Assembly: GCA_033762315.1 (NCBI GenBank)
Contig: JANRLS010000228.1
Coordinates: forward strand, 1-64,000
Direction of reading: 5' to 3'
Origin: CAYLLN01 sp033762315
GTDB taxonomy: Bacteria; Planctomycetota; Planctomycetia; Pirellulales; Pirellulaceae
DNA: 64,000 nt
In this document: positions 52,075 to 59,642 of the stretch, piece after piece
How positions within the stretch are numbered: the stretch's first letter is position 1
How the letters are laid out: each line of letters opens with the position of its first letter
The notes under the pieces: generated by a model
What the model saw: the letters and a program-made list of their open reading frames with translations, nothing else
What the model was told of the DNA's origin: nothing
Databases searched by the model: none
Translations under genes and position numbers: made by a program

Positions 52075-53727
52075 ATGACTCGCTACTTACTATGGTCACT
52101 GCTGGCAGCCCTGGGGTTCACGGGGGCAGCCAGCGGGGCGGAAGCGCCGCGGTGGAACATCTTGTTCTGCTTTGCCGACGATTGGGGCCGCTATGCCAGT
52201 TGCTACGCCCCGGTCGATGGCCGGCCGTCGCTGAATCAGGTCGTCAAAACGCCGAATGTCGATCGGGTCGCCCGCGAGGGGATCCTGTTCCGAAACGCGT
52301 TCGTCAATTCGCCTTCCTGCACCCCCTGCCGTAGTTCGCTCCTTTCGGGCCGATATTTCTTTAACTGCGGCCGCGGGGCCATTTTGCAGGGTGCCATTTG
52401 GGACCCGGCCATTCCCAGTTTCCCGCTGCTCTTGCGCGATGCCGGCTATCAGATCGGCAAAAGCTACAAAGTTTGGAGCCCCGGCACACCGGTCGATGCT
52501 CCGTTCGGCGGCCAGCAATATGCCTACGAAGCTGCGGGCCGGCTGCCGAACAATTTCTCCGAGGAAGCGACGAAGCTCGTCAATGGCGGCGACACCGTGG
52601 CTGCCGCGCGCGAGAAAATCCTGGCCCAGGTGCGGGGCAATTTCGACGCCTTCCTGGCCGATCGCAAGCAAGGCCAGCCCTGGCTGTATTGGTTCGGCTC
52701 GACGACAACGCACCGCGTCTGGATCAAAGGCTCTGGCAAAAAGCTGTGGGGGATTGAACCCGATTCGCTGCAAGGAAAACTCCCTAAGTTTTTGCCCGAT
52801 GTGCCGGAAGTTCGCGAAGACGTGGCCGACTATCTGGGGGAGTGCCAGGCCTTCGATGCCGAGGTCGGCGTGCTGCTCGAGCAGCTTGAAAAGGCGGGCG
52901 AACTCGACCGGACGCTCGTCGTCCTCAGCGGCGACCACGGCATGCCGGGGGTGACGTCGGGGAAGTGCAATTTGTACGACCACGGTGTCGCGGTGACACT
53001 GGCCGCGCGCGTGCCCGGCGGCAAAGGGGGCCGCATTGTCGATGATTTCGTGCGCCTACCCGATCTCGCGCCCACCTTCATGGAAGTTGCCGGCGTGAAG
53101 CCACCTGAAGGACTTTACGGCCGCTCGCTGCTGCCGATCCTCAATTCGCCCGAAAGCGGCCAGATCGATCCGGAGCGCACTTGGGTCGTCACCGGCCGCG
53201 AACGGCACGTCGCGGCGGCCCGTGAGGAGAACTTGCCGTATCCGATGCGTTCGCTCCGCACGCGCGACTTCGCCTACATCCGCAACTTTGCCCCCGACCG
53301 CTGGCCACTTGGCATGCCCGGCAAAGCGGAAGCGACCGGGCAGTCGCTGGAAAGCAACACCTTCGCCACATTCGCCGATATGGATGCCAGCCCCACGAAA
53401 TCGTGGCTAGTCGCCCATCAAAACGATGCTCAGTGGCGCCCGTTTTATGACCTCGCTTTCGCGAAACGGCCCGCGGAGGAGCTTTATGACCTGCGGACCG
53501 ATCCCGACCAGGTGAAGAACCTCGCCGCCGACCCCGCCCATGCCGAGCGGAAGCGCGAGCTATCCGCGCGACTGATGATGCTCTTGATCGAGGCGGGAGA
53601 TCCGCGCGTCACCGGCGATGGGGGCACGTTCGACCGGCCTCCGTTTTCCGATCCCAATCCCGGCGGCGGCAAGGCGAACGGGGGCGGCAAAGCGAAGCCT
53701 GCCGCGAAGATCAAGCCCAAGCAGTAG
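52075..53727 (+). CDS. Secreted sulfatase
   Basis: 550 residues with a signal peptide (MTRYLLWSLLAALGFTGAAS). Type I sulfatase: metal ligands in FCFADDWGRY (D35, D36), formylglycine motif C-x-P-x-R as C82-T-P-C85-R86 within PSCTPCRSSLLSGRY, and later VLSGDHGMPG. It hydrolyses sulfate esters, typically on marine or host polysaccharides, and needs a formylglycine-generating enzyme, not encoded here. The C-terminal tail is Gly/Lys-rich (NPGGGKANGGGKAKPAAKIK). A GH88 hydrolase gene follows after 42 bases, so both probably act on one sulfated glycan. Confidence 0.94.
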   Translation: MTRYLLWSLLAALGFTGAASGAEAPRWNILFCFADDWGRYASCYAPVDGRPSLNQVVKTPNVDRVAREGILFRNAFVNSPSCTPCRSSLLSGRYFFNCGRGAILQGAIWDPAIPSFPLLLRDAGYQIGKSYKVWSPGTPVDAPFGGQQYAYEAAGRLPNNFSEEATKLVNGGDTVAAAREKILAQVRGNFDAFLADRKQGQPWLYWFGSTTTHRVWIKGSGKKLWGIEPDSLQGKLPKFLPDVPEVREDVADYLGECQAFDAEVGVLLEQLEKAGELDRTLVVLSGDHGMPGVTSGKCNLYDHGVAVTLAARVPGGKGGRIVDDFVRLPDLAPTFMEVAGVKPPEGLYGRSLLPILNSPESGQIDPERTWVVTGRERHVAAAREENLPYPMRSLRTRDFAYIRNFAPDRWPLGMPGKAEATGQSLESNTFATFADMDASPTKSWLVAHQNDAQWRPFYDLAFAKRPAEELYDLRTDPDQVKNLAADPAHAERKRELSARLMMLLIEAGDPRVTGDGGTFDRPPFSDPNPGGGKANGGGKAKPAAKIKPKQ

Positions 53728-53769
53728 CACCCGCCTGTTCGCCGCTGGCTTCTGGGCTAAACTGCCGGC

Positions 53770-54954
53770 ATGAATACCTCTCCTGTTCGCCTCGCCCGCT
53801 ATGGGGCCGCCCTCGATTTCGCCGAGGGGCAAGTCGGCAGCCTCGTCGAAAAAAACCCCAATTTCTTCCCGATGTACACGGTCGCCGGCAAGTGGCATCA
53901 CACGGGGGAGCTGTGGACCCATTGGACCGACGGGTTCCTGGGCGGAATGATGTGGCAGTTTTTTCTGCGGGGGCGCGATCCGGCCTGGCAAACGCGGGCC
54001 GAGCACTATTCACGGCTGCTCGAGGAGCGGCAGCACGACCGGAACGTCCACGATCTGGGCTTCATTTTTCTCAGCACCTATTTGCCGTGGTACGAACTGA
54101 CCGGCGAGAAGCCACTGCACGATGTACTGATCCAGGCCGGCCGGACGCTCGCCATGCGGTTCATGCAGCGGGGACAATATCTGCGGTCGTTCGTCGCGCC
54201 AGAATCGCTGTTCATCGACATCATGATGAATGTGCCGATCATCTTTTATGCGGCGATTGAAACGGGGGATCGCGAGCTGGCCCGCGTTGCCGCCGCTCAC
54301 TGCCGGACCACGCGGGACACAATCGTCCGGCCCGATGGCTCGACGGCCCACGAAGGGATTTTCGATTTAGAGACGGGCAAATTCCTGCGGCAAGCGACGC
54401 ACCAGGGGCTGGCGGCCGATTCGGCTTGGGCGCGTGGCTTGGCTTGGTCGCTCTATGGCTACGCCAAGTGCTTTGCCCTGACTGGCGAGCCGGAGTTTCT
54501 GGCGGTTGCCGAGCGGAACGCCGGCTACTGGATCGAACATCTGCCAGCCGACGGCGTCCCCTATTGGGATTTCAACGCCGACTTGTCTCAGCCGCCCCCT
54601 TTTGGGGCACAGCGCGAATCGAGCGCGGGGGCCATCGCCGCGAGTGGGTTCCTGGACCTCGCCCGGCTGACGGCAGATTCCTACCACGCCAAGGAATACG
54701 AGAAAACCGCCCTCTCGATGCTCGACGCACTCGTAGAGCCCGAATACCTCGCCAGCGAAACGCCCGGCTGGGAAGGCATCCTCAAGCACGGCGTTTATCA
54801 CACGGCGAAAAACCTCGGCGTCGATGAATCGGTGATGTGGGGCGAATATTTCTTCGTCGAAGCCCTGACCAAAGCGGTCACCGGCAATTTCGACCGGATT
54901 AGCCCGGAAGCAGTGGACCGCAACCGCGAGCGGTACGCGAAGTTAGCGCCGTAG
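53770..54954 (+). CDS. GH88 unsaturated glucuronyl hydrolase
   Basis: 394 residues, an alpha6/alpha6-barrel. The two key Asp residues are in place: D95 (RNVHDLGFIF) and D150 (APESLFIDIMMN), matching Asp88 and Asp149 of the Bacillus enzyme. It removes unsaturated uronic acid from oligosaccharides made by polysaccharide lyases. There is no obvious signal peptide, so it is probably cytoplasmic. It is coupled with the sulfatase upstream. The 3' end overlaps the convergent hemW by 12 bases. Confidence 0.93.
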   Translation: MNTSPVRLARYGAALDFAEGQVGSLVEKNPNFFPMYTVAGKWHHTGELWTHWTDGFLGGMMWQFFLRGRDPAWQTRAEHYSRLLEERQHDRNVHDLGFIFLSTYLPWYELTGEKPLHDVLIQAGRTLAMRFMQRGQYLRSFVAPESLFIDIMMNVPIIFYAAIETGDRELARVAAAHCRTTRDTIVRPDGSTAHEGIFDLETGKFLRQATHQGLAADSAWARGLAWSLYGYAKCFALTGEPEFLAVAERNAGYWIEHLPADGVPYWDFNADLSQPPPFGAQRESSAGAIAASGFLDLARLTADSYHAKEYEKTALSMLDALVEPEYLASETPGWEGILKHGVYHTAKNLGVDESVMWGEYFFVEALTKAVTGNFDRISPEAVDRNRERYAKLAP

Positions 54955-56181
54955 AAATTTCGGCCAGATCGAATCGCTTACCAAGAGCCCGGCGCGGGTC
55001 AACCTGAGGTGGCCGGAAGATTGGTCGAGCAGACCTAGCTCGACCAGATTCGGCAGGGCTTTGCCGGACAAGAAATCGACGGAAAATCCCGTTTCCGCGG
55101 CGAACTGAGCGACATTGATCCCTTCCATCCTCCGCAAGGCAAACACCAGCCGTTCGCGGGCGGCAGCTTCGGGGCCGAGCTGCTCCGATTCGGCCACGGG
55201 AGACTGGCCAGCCAGGATTCGCTGAATATAGGTTGTCGTGCTGCGGTGATTGATCTCGCGCCGACCCCCAATAAACCGCGCCGCGCCCGGGCCAGCGGCA
55301 AAGTAGGGCTTCCCAGTCCAATAAGCCTCGTTATGCCGGCAGCGGTGCCCCGGCCGGGCGAAGTTCGAGACTTCATAATGCTCGAAGCCGGCGGCCGTCA
55401 GTGTGTCGATGGCCAGTTCGTACATCTGCCGTTCCAGGTCTTCGTCGGCCTGAGTCAGCTCGCCGCGGGCCAGGCGCGACCAGAACGGGGTTCCCTTCTC
55501 GAAGGTTAGGCCGTAAGTGGAGATATGGTCAGGATTCAACGCCATCGCCAATTCCAAATCGCGCTGCCAATCGGCCAGCGATTCGCCTGGCGTGCCGAAG
55601 ATCAGATCGAGCGAAACCGAGCCCGCAAGGCGGCGGGCCAAGGCAAAAGCCGCAATGATTTGGTCCGGCGCGTGATCGCGCTCCAGCAGCGCGAGCTTCG
55701 GGGGATGAAACGACTGCACCCCCAGACTGATTCTGGTGATTCCCTGTCCGCCGCGAATCGCGGGAGTGGATGACGCCAGATCAGCCGGATTGGCTTCGAT
55801 GCTCAGCTCGCCACCGGCTGCCAGGCGGAAGGTTCCGCCGGCAATCGTTAGCAGCCGGGCAAACTGGGCTGGCGAGAGATGCGTGGGGGTGCCGCCGCCG
55901 AAGAAGAGCGTATCGATTTCCAGCGGACCGCGGCCACTGGTCGCGGCATTGTCGAGCGCGGCAAGCTCGATGGCCAAGGCGTCGAGATACGCCTCGATCA
56001 GATCGTCCCGCCCCGCAACCAGCGTGAAATTGCAATACCCGCAGCGATGCCGGCAGAAGGGAACGTGGAGGTAGGCGGAACGCGGGGAGGAAGATCCGGA
56101 GAGTGGAAGAGGGGGAGAGCGGGAGAGGTGCAAGTCTCCCGCGCCCCCTCTCTCCCCCTCTCCCACTCTTGAACCGGTCAT
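54943..56181 (-). CDS. hemW: HemW-like radical SAM haem chaperone
   Basis: 412 residues. The radical SAM cluster is C43/C47/C50 in YLHVPFCRHRCGYCNFTL. HemW features are FFGGGTPTHLS, SIEANP, GITRISLGVQSF and YEVSNFARPGHRCRHNEAYW. Family role: insertion of haem into target proteins (formerly called HemN-like oxidase). Codons about 5-31 are made of an inverted heptamer repeat (56101-56168), so the Ser/Pro/Gly-rich N-terminus up to LSGSSSPRSAY is probably not ancestral. The real start may instead be a later non-ATG codon. Confidence 0.9.
   Translation of the reverse strand: MTGSRVGEGERGGAGDLHLSRSPPLPLSGSSSPRSAYLHVPFCRHRCGYCNFTLVAGRDDLIEAYLDALAIELAALDNAATSGRGPLEIDTLFFGGGTPTHLSPAQFARLLTIAGGTFRLAAGGELSIEANPADLASSTPAIRGGQGITRISLGVQSFHPPKLALLERDHAPDQIIAAFALARRLAGSVSLDLIFGTPGESLADWQRDLELAMALNPDHISTYGLTFEKGTPFWSRLARGELTQADEDLERQMYELAIDTLTAAGFEHYEVSNFARPGHRCRHNEAYWTGKPYFAAGPGAARFIGGRREINHRSTTTYIQRILAGQSPVAESEQLGPEAAARERLVFALRRMEGINVAQFAAETGFSVDFLSGKALPNLVELGLLDQSSGHLRLTRAGLLVSDSIWPKFLRR
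56101..56168. repeat. Inverted heptamer pair inside the hemW 5' codons
   Basis: The left arm 56101-56128 and right arm 56141-56168 are both built of GAG/GGG heptamers (GAGTGGA, AGAGGGG, GAGAGCG on one side; GAGTGGG, AGAGGGG, GAGAGAG on the other strand). The outer 23 positions pair at 20. The arrangement, four heptamers per arm with a short centre, mirrors the arrays at 27003/27491 and 57050/57115 although the heptamer sequence differs. Confidence 0.7.
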
Positions 56182-56205
56182 TCACGATCCCTTTTCAATC
56201 TCACT

Positions 56206-57045
56206 TCACAGCCACAATTTCAACCGCCCCCCCAACATCTCCGGCAGGCGCTTGCGAACGTAGTGCTCGATCTGCTTGTCGCCATAGCGGGTGCTGAAGT
56301 GGGCGGCGATCACCAGCTCGTTCTGGAAGCGGCTTTGACGCTCGACCCAGTCGTCCAGATGCATGTGGCCATGCTTGTGAATCTTTTCCTTGCGGTGACT
56401 GGGAGCGACAAACGACATCTCGGTGATCAGCACCTGCACTTCGTACAGCACGGGGTTCAGATCGAGCCCTTCGGGCGAAGTATCGCCGGTGTACGCGACA
56501 TACGGAATCCGCCGCTCCTCGCTCACTTCGACCCCCGACAGGCGAATATCGCGAATTTTGTCGCCGGTCAGGTTCTGATACTCGGGCTTCAGCTTCTTCC
56601 GCCGCTCCCAGACGACGTAGCCAACCGCCGGCACGGTGTGTCGCATGGGCACCGCCGTGACGACCAACTCGCGCGACAGCTCGAACTGGTCCCCCGGCCG
56701 CACCGGAATCAGCTCGCATGGCAAGCGCCCCCGGTCAAGCCGCTGAAAGGCTTTCAGGACATGCTGCACCATGTCGATGGCGTGCTCGGGCAGATAAATG
56801 ACAGGAGGCTCCATTTTCATCATCCGCCGTCGAGCGACATACACGGGCAAGGCCGCGATGTGGTCGAGATGCGTGTGCGAAATAAGCCAAGTGGGCGTCC
56901 CCATGAAGTCCCACGGTTGGGCCCCCAGGTCAAAGCCGATTTTCAGCTCTGGAATTCGCCAACACGACTGCACCGCCGCCCGCGAATAGCCCTCAATGGT
57001 GAGGTCTTTATGGCGGAGCGAGCGGAAAGGGGAATTGTCGAGCAT
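56206..57045 (-). CDS. RNase Z-like metallo-beta-lactamase-fold hydrolase
   Basis: 279 residues from the ATG at 57045 (MLDNSPFRSLRHKDLTIEGY); a longer frame would run into the heptamer hairpin. Metal site: H57-x-H59-x-D61-H62 in LISHTHLDHIAALP. Further ligands: His in VPMRHTVPAVGY, Asp in AYTGDTSPEG and His in HKHGHMHLDDW. This spacing fits the RNase Z/ElaC group, which processes tRNA 3' ends. It is shorter than usual RNase Z (about 310) and could act on other substrates. Confidence 0.82.
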   Translation of the reverse strand: MLDNSPFRSLRHKDLTIEGYSRAAVQSCWRIPELKIGFDLGAQPWDFMGTPTWLISHTHLDHIAALPVYVARRRMMKMEPPVIYLPEHAIDMVQHVLKAFQRLDRGRLPCELIPVRPGDQFELSRELVVTAVPMRHTVPAVGYVVWERRKKLKPEYQNLTGDKIRDIRLSGVEVSEERRIPYVAYTGDTSPEGLDLNPVLYEVQVLITEMSFVAPSHRKEKIHKHGHMHLDDWVERQSRFQNELVIAAHFSTRYGDKQIEHYVRKRLPEMLGGRLKLWL

Positions 57046-57049
57046 TGAA

Positions 57050-57142
57050 TGTCCGTTGTCCGTGGCCAGTTGTCCGTAGTATTGTCTTGCGTGCGACGAC
57101 GAATTGGCTTGGCAACTGACAACGGACCACTGACAACTGACA
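57050..57142. repeat. Inverted heptamer hairpin between two genes
   Basis: The left arm 57050-57077 is three TGTCCGT units with a GGCCAGT third. The right arm 57115-57142 is three ACTGACA with an ACGGACC second. The reverse complement of the right arm gives the same unit order as the left with a few substitutions. Four heptamers per arm flank a 37-base centre. It occupies almost the whole gap between the FG-GAP gene and the RNase Z-like gene and carries no gene. Confidence 0.85.
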
Positions 57143-57171
57143 GTAACCACCACCGATCGGTTCGGAAACCC

Positions 57172-58395
57172 TTACTTTTTTTCGCCCTCATTCCAATAAA
57201 TCTTGACATTATGCGTCGCCCGGCCGACGGCCACGAGATCGGTGCGGCCGTCGCCGTTGAGGTCGCCAGCAGCCATGTCCTCAATAGCCACGCTGCCGGG
57301 ATCGACGATTTGCCGCGACCATTTTCCCGCAGCGGCATCCTGGGGATCGTAAATGCGGACACCACTTTTGAACTGGTCGCTCAGGTTGTCGCGGATTCCG
57401 ATGACCAGTTCTTCGTCTTCATCGCCATCGAGGTTGACACACTGAATAGCGTGCCCCCACTTCAGTTCTTCGTCCAAAAGGTGCCGCTTCCAGAGCCATT
57501 CGCCCGTGCTGGGGCGCTCGCCGGCGGGACGCGTGTAAACGACCACTTGATGCCCATGCCACGGCTCGATGGTGGCGATGTAGTCCTGCTTTCCGGCGAG
57601 GTGGCCGAGCTTGATTTCACTGGCCCCCTTGTTCGGCGCGGTCTCTTGGTTGCCGGTGCCGATGCGGGTGCGGGTCCACTTGCCATCCTTCTGCCGCTCC
57701 AAGAGGCTCACCCCCTCGAAGCTGACGAGCAGAATCTCGGGCTGGCCATCGCGGTTCACGTCGATGACCTGAAAGTTGTGGGTGACGTGGGCGTCGTCGT
57801 TGAGCACCTGCGGCGTCCAGGGCCCCTTCACCGGATCGGCCGGAACGGGATAGGCGAGAATCCGCACGCCATGCTCGCTGAAGCTGGGCTTGGTAGTGTC
57901 ACGCCCCATCAGCGGGGCGACGATCAGCTCTTGCTTGCCGTCGCCATCGAGATCGGCAAAATTCATCCGATGCACCGTCGGCTCCTCGCCAATGGGGTGC
58001 AGCTTGAACGGCCCGCGCGGATCGGTCCCGCTTTGCAGCCACTGGATTGTGCCGCCGCTGGTCGTGTTGAACGGAGCCCAATCGGCACCCAAAGCCAGAT
58101 CGACCCGGCCGTCGCCGTCGATATCGTGCAGGGCAAAGCAGACATTGTCCTTCTTCGTCTGCCCTTGCAGGATGACGTGTTCGGTCCAGTTCGGGTTCTC
58201 CAGCCACAGCACCCGCTCCTGATCGACAATCGCGATATCCAGCCGCTTATCGCCATTGAAATCGATCAGACGCACCGCGTAGCCCACGCCGAGCTTGGTC
58301 GGCAATTCCTGGTCGCGAAAATCGATTTCAGCGGCAGAAGCGATCGCTCCAATCCAACCTACAATCGTGGCAACGAGTATTAATCGCATGGTCAT
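57172..58395 (-). CDS. Secreted FG-GAP/VCBS repeat protein
   Basis: 407 residues with a signal peptide (MTMRLILVATIVGWIGAIAS). FG-GAP-type calcium-loop repeats recur: IDFNGDKRLDIAIV, HDIDGDGRVDLALGADW, ADLDGDGKQELIVAP, IDVNRDGQPEILLV, VNLDGDEDEELVIGI and GDLNGDGRTDLVAVG. They form a seven-bladed-propeller-like extracellular domain, often for carbohydrate or surface binding. The ATG overlaps the stop of the upstream OmpH gene (ATGA, 58392-58395). M3 at 58389 is an alternative start. Confidence 0.9.
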   Translation of the reverse strand: MTMRLILVATIVGWIGAIASAAEIDFRDQELPTKLGVGYAVRLIDFNGDKRLDIAIVDQERVLWLENPNWTEHVILQGQTKKDNVCFALHDIDGDGRVDLALGADWAPFNTTSGGTIQWLQSGTDPRGPFKLHPIGEEPTVHRMNFADLDGDGKQELIVAPLMGRDTTKPSFSEHGVRILAYPVPADPVKGPWTPQVLNDDAHVTHNFQVIDVNRDGQPEILLVSFEGVSLLERQKDGKWTRTRIGTGNQETAPNKGASEIKLGHLAGKQDYIATIEPWHGHQVVVYTRPAGERPSTGEWLWKRHLLDEELKWGHAIQCVNLDGDEDEELVIGIRDNLSDQFKSGVRIYDPQDAAAGKWSRQIVDPGSVAIEDMAAGDLNGDGRTDLVAVGRATHNVKIYWNEGEKK

Positions 58396-59021
58396 TCCTG
58401 TTTAGTTTGCGCGGCTACGCCGTTCAGTGCTTTGATGACTTCAACTGTCAAGTCGGGCACGCGTGAATAGATGATGGCCCGATTCACTCCCTGCAGCACC
58501 GACGAGCGATCGCCAGGGTTCATAGGTTCGCTGTTGTGACGCATCACAAGGGCCACGTCGCGCTCGCGAGCGACCTTTTCGACGGCAGCTTCAAGAGCCT
58601 GATACCTGTCGTAGTAAATGTGCGACTCGTCAAGCAAAAACGCTTGTTTGCGAACAGTGATCTCCGCGGTTAACGCGGCTTGTAACTGGGCCGCCTTGAG
58701 TTGCCGCTCCGCTTGCTCGCCGCTGGGCAGGTCAGAGCCTTCGTTCTTGGGTTGCATTTCCTTGATTTTTGCATGTAACGTTGAGACCTTGCCCTCAAAC
58801 TCCGCGATTTCCGCCTTGACTTTGTCCAACTTTCGCTGAAATTCGCGGTCTTCCTTGAATACTCGGGCCACGTCGATAACCGCCACGGGCACCCTTGGAG
58901 TCCGTTCGTTTGCTGGTTGATCGTCTGAAATGGCGTCCAAGGCGACAAGCGCACCGCATGCGACAGCTGTTAAGAACACGAACTTGGTCCACGAGCGACC
59001 GAAAACGAGCGAGTTACGCAT
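58392..59021 (-). CDS. OmpH/Skp-family periplasmic chaperone-like protein
   Basis: 209 residues with an N-terminal export signal (WTKFVFLTAVACGALVALDA). An OmpH-type strand (VAVIDVARVFKEDREFQRKL) is followed by a long coiled coil (about 60-150) and a C-terminal strand (DVALVMRH). Skp-like proteins hold unfolded outer-membrane proteins. The start is fixed by a perfect ribosome-binding site AAGGAGGTGAG (59024-59034, minus strand) two bases before the ATG. It is translationally coupled to the FG-GAP gene. Confidence 0.85.
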   Translation of the reverse strand: MRNSLVFGRSWTKFVFLTAVACGALVALDAISDDQPANERTPRVPVAVIDVARVFKEDREFQRKLDKVKAEIAEFEGKVSTLHAKIKEMQPKNEGSDLPSGEQAERQLKAAQLQAALTAEITVRKQAFLLDESHIYYDRYQALEAAVEKVARERDVALVMRHNSEPMNPGDRSSVLQGVNRAIIYSRVPDLTVEVIKALNGVAAQTKQE

Positions 59022-59054
59022 TTCTCACCTCCTTGAAAAACGAACGTGACGGGT

Positions 59055-59642
59055 TTACCGCTCCCCTTTCGAGCGGGAATCCAGGGCCACGAGAATCTCG
59101 TCGGTGATGTCCAGATCGTCCTCGAACAGGATGCCGCGATTGACCGCTTTCACAATCTCGGGCAGCGGCTGGTTCTCGTCGAGCGAGCTGTCTTGCTGGC
59201 GAAGAACCAGTTTAATGCCGTGCTCCTTGGCATAGCGGCGGATGACGAGGTCCAGGTCGCGATGAAAGCCGAGGATGACCCCCGCTTCGCGCTTCTGATG
59301 GGCGGCTCGTTCGTCGTTCACGAACTTTTGGAGCTCCGTCTGCAATTTGGCGGCCTGTTGCTGCAGGCGGTTGAATTCGGGCGAGCCCGGCTGCGCCCGG
59401 CGCAACTGGTTGGCGACCGTTTCCAGCTCGACGGCCCGCAATTGCACCGTCTTTTCCAGGTCTTGAGCCGCCTGCCGTACCGGAGCCAGCTTATCGAGCA
59501 AGGGCTGATACGTTTTCATGATGCGGTCGAGATTGACCGTGGCGATCGGGAACGGCTCGGCGGCTGGGGCGCAGGTCGCAACCAAGGCGAATGCAAGGGA
59601 CACCAGCCCCGCCCCGAATCGTTTGAAGTCATCGCTACCCAT
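59055..59642 (-). CDS. Second OmpH/Skp-family protein
   Basis: 195 residues from the ATG at 59642. A signal (GLVSLAFALVATCAPAAEPF) is followed by the OmpH strand IATVNLDRIMKTYQPLLDKL, a coiled coil (about 50-130) and YAKEHGIKLVLRQQD. It is paralogous in layout to the OmpH gene 33 bases downstream. The start overlaps the helicase stop by 8 bases, so helicase, two OmpH proteins and the FG-GAP protein probably share one transcript. Confidence 0.85.
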   Translation of the reverse strand: MGSDDFKRFGAGLVSLAFALVATCAPAAEPFPIATVNLDRIMKTYQPLLDKLAPVRQAAQDLEKTVQLRAVELETVANQLRRAQPGSPEFNRLQQQAAKLQTELQKFVNDERAAHQKREAGVILGFHRDLDLVIRRYAKEHGIKLVLRQQDSSLDENQPLPEIVKAVNRGILFEDDLDITDEILVALDSRSKGER

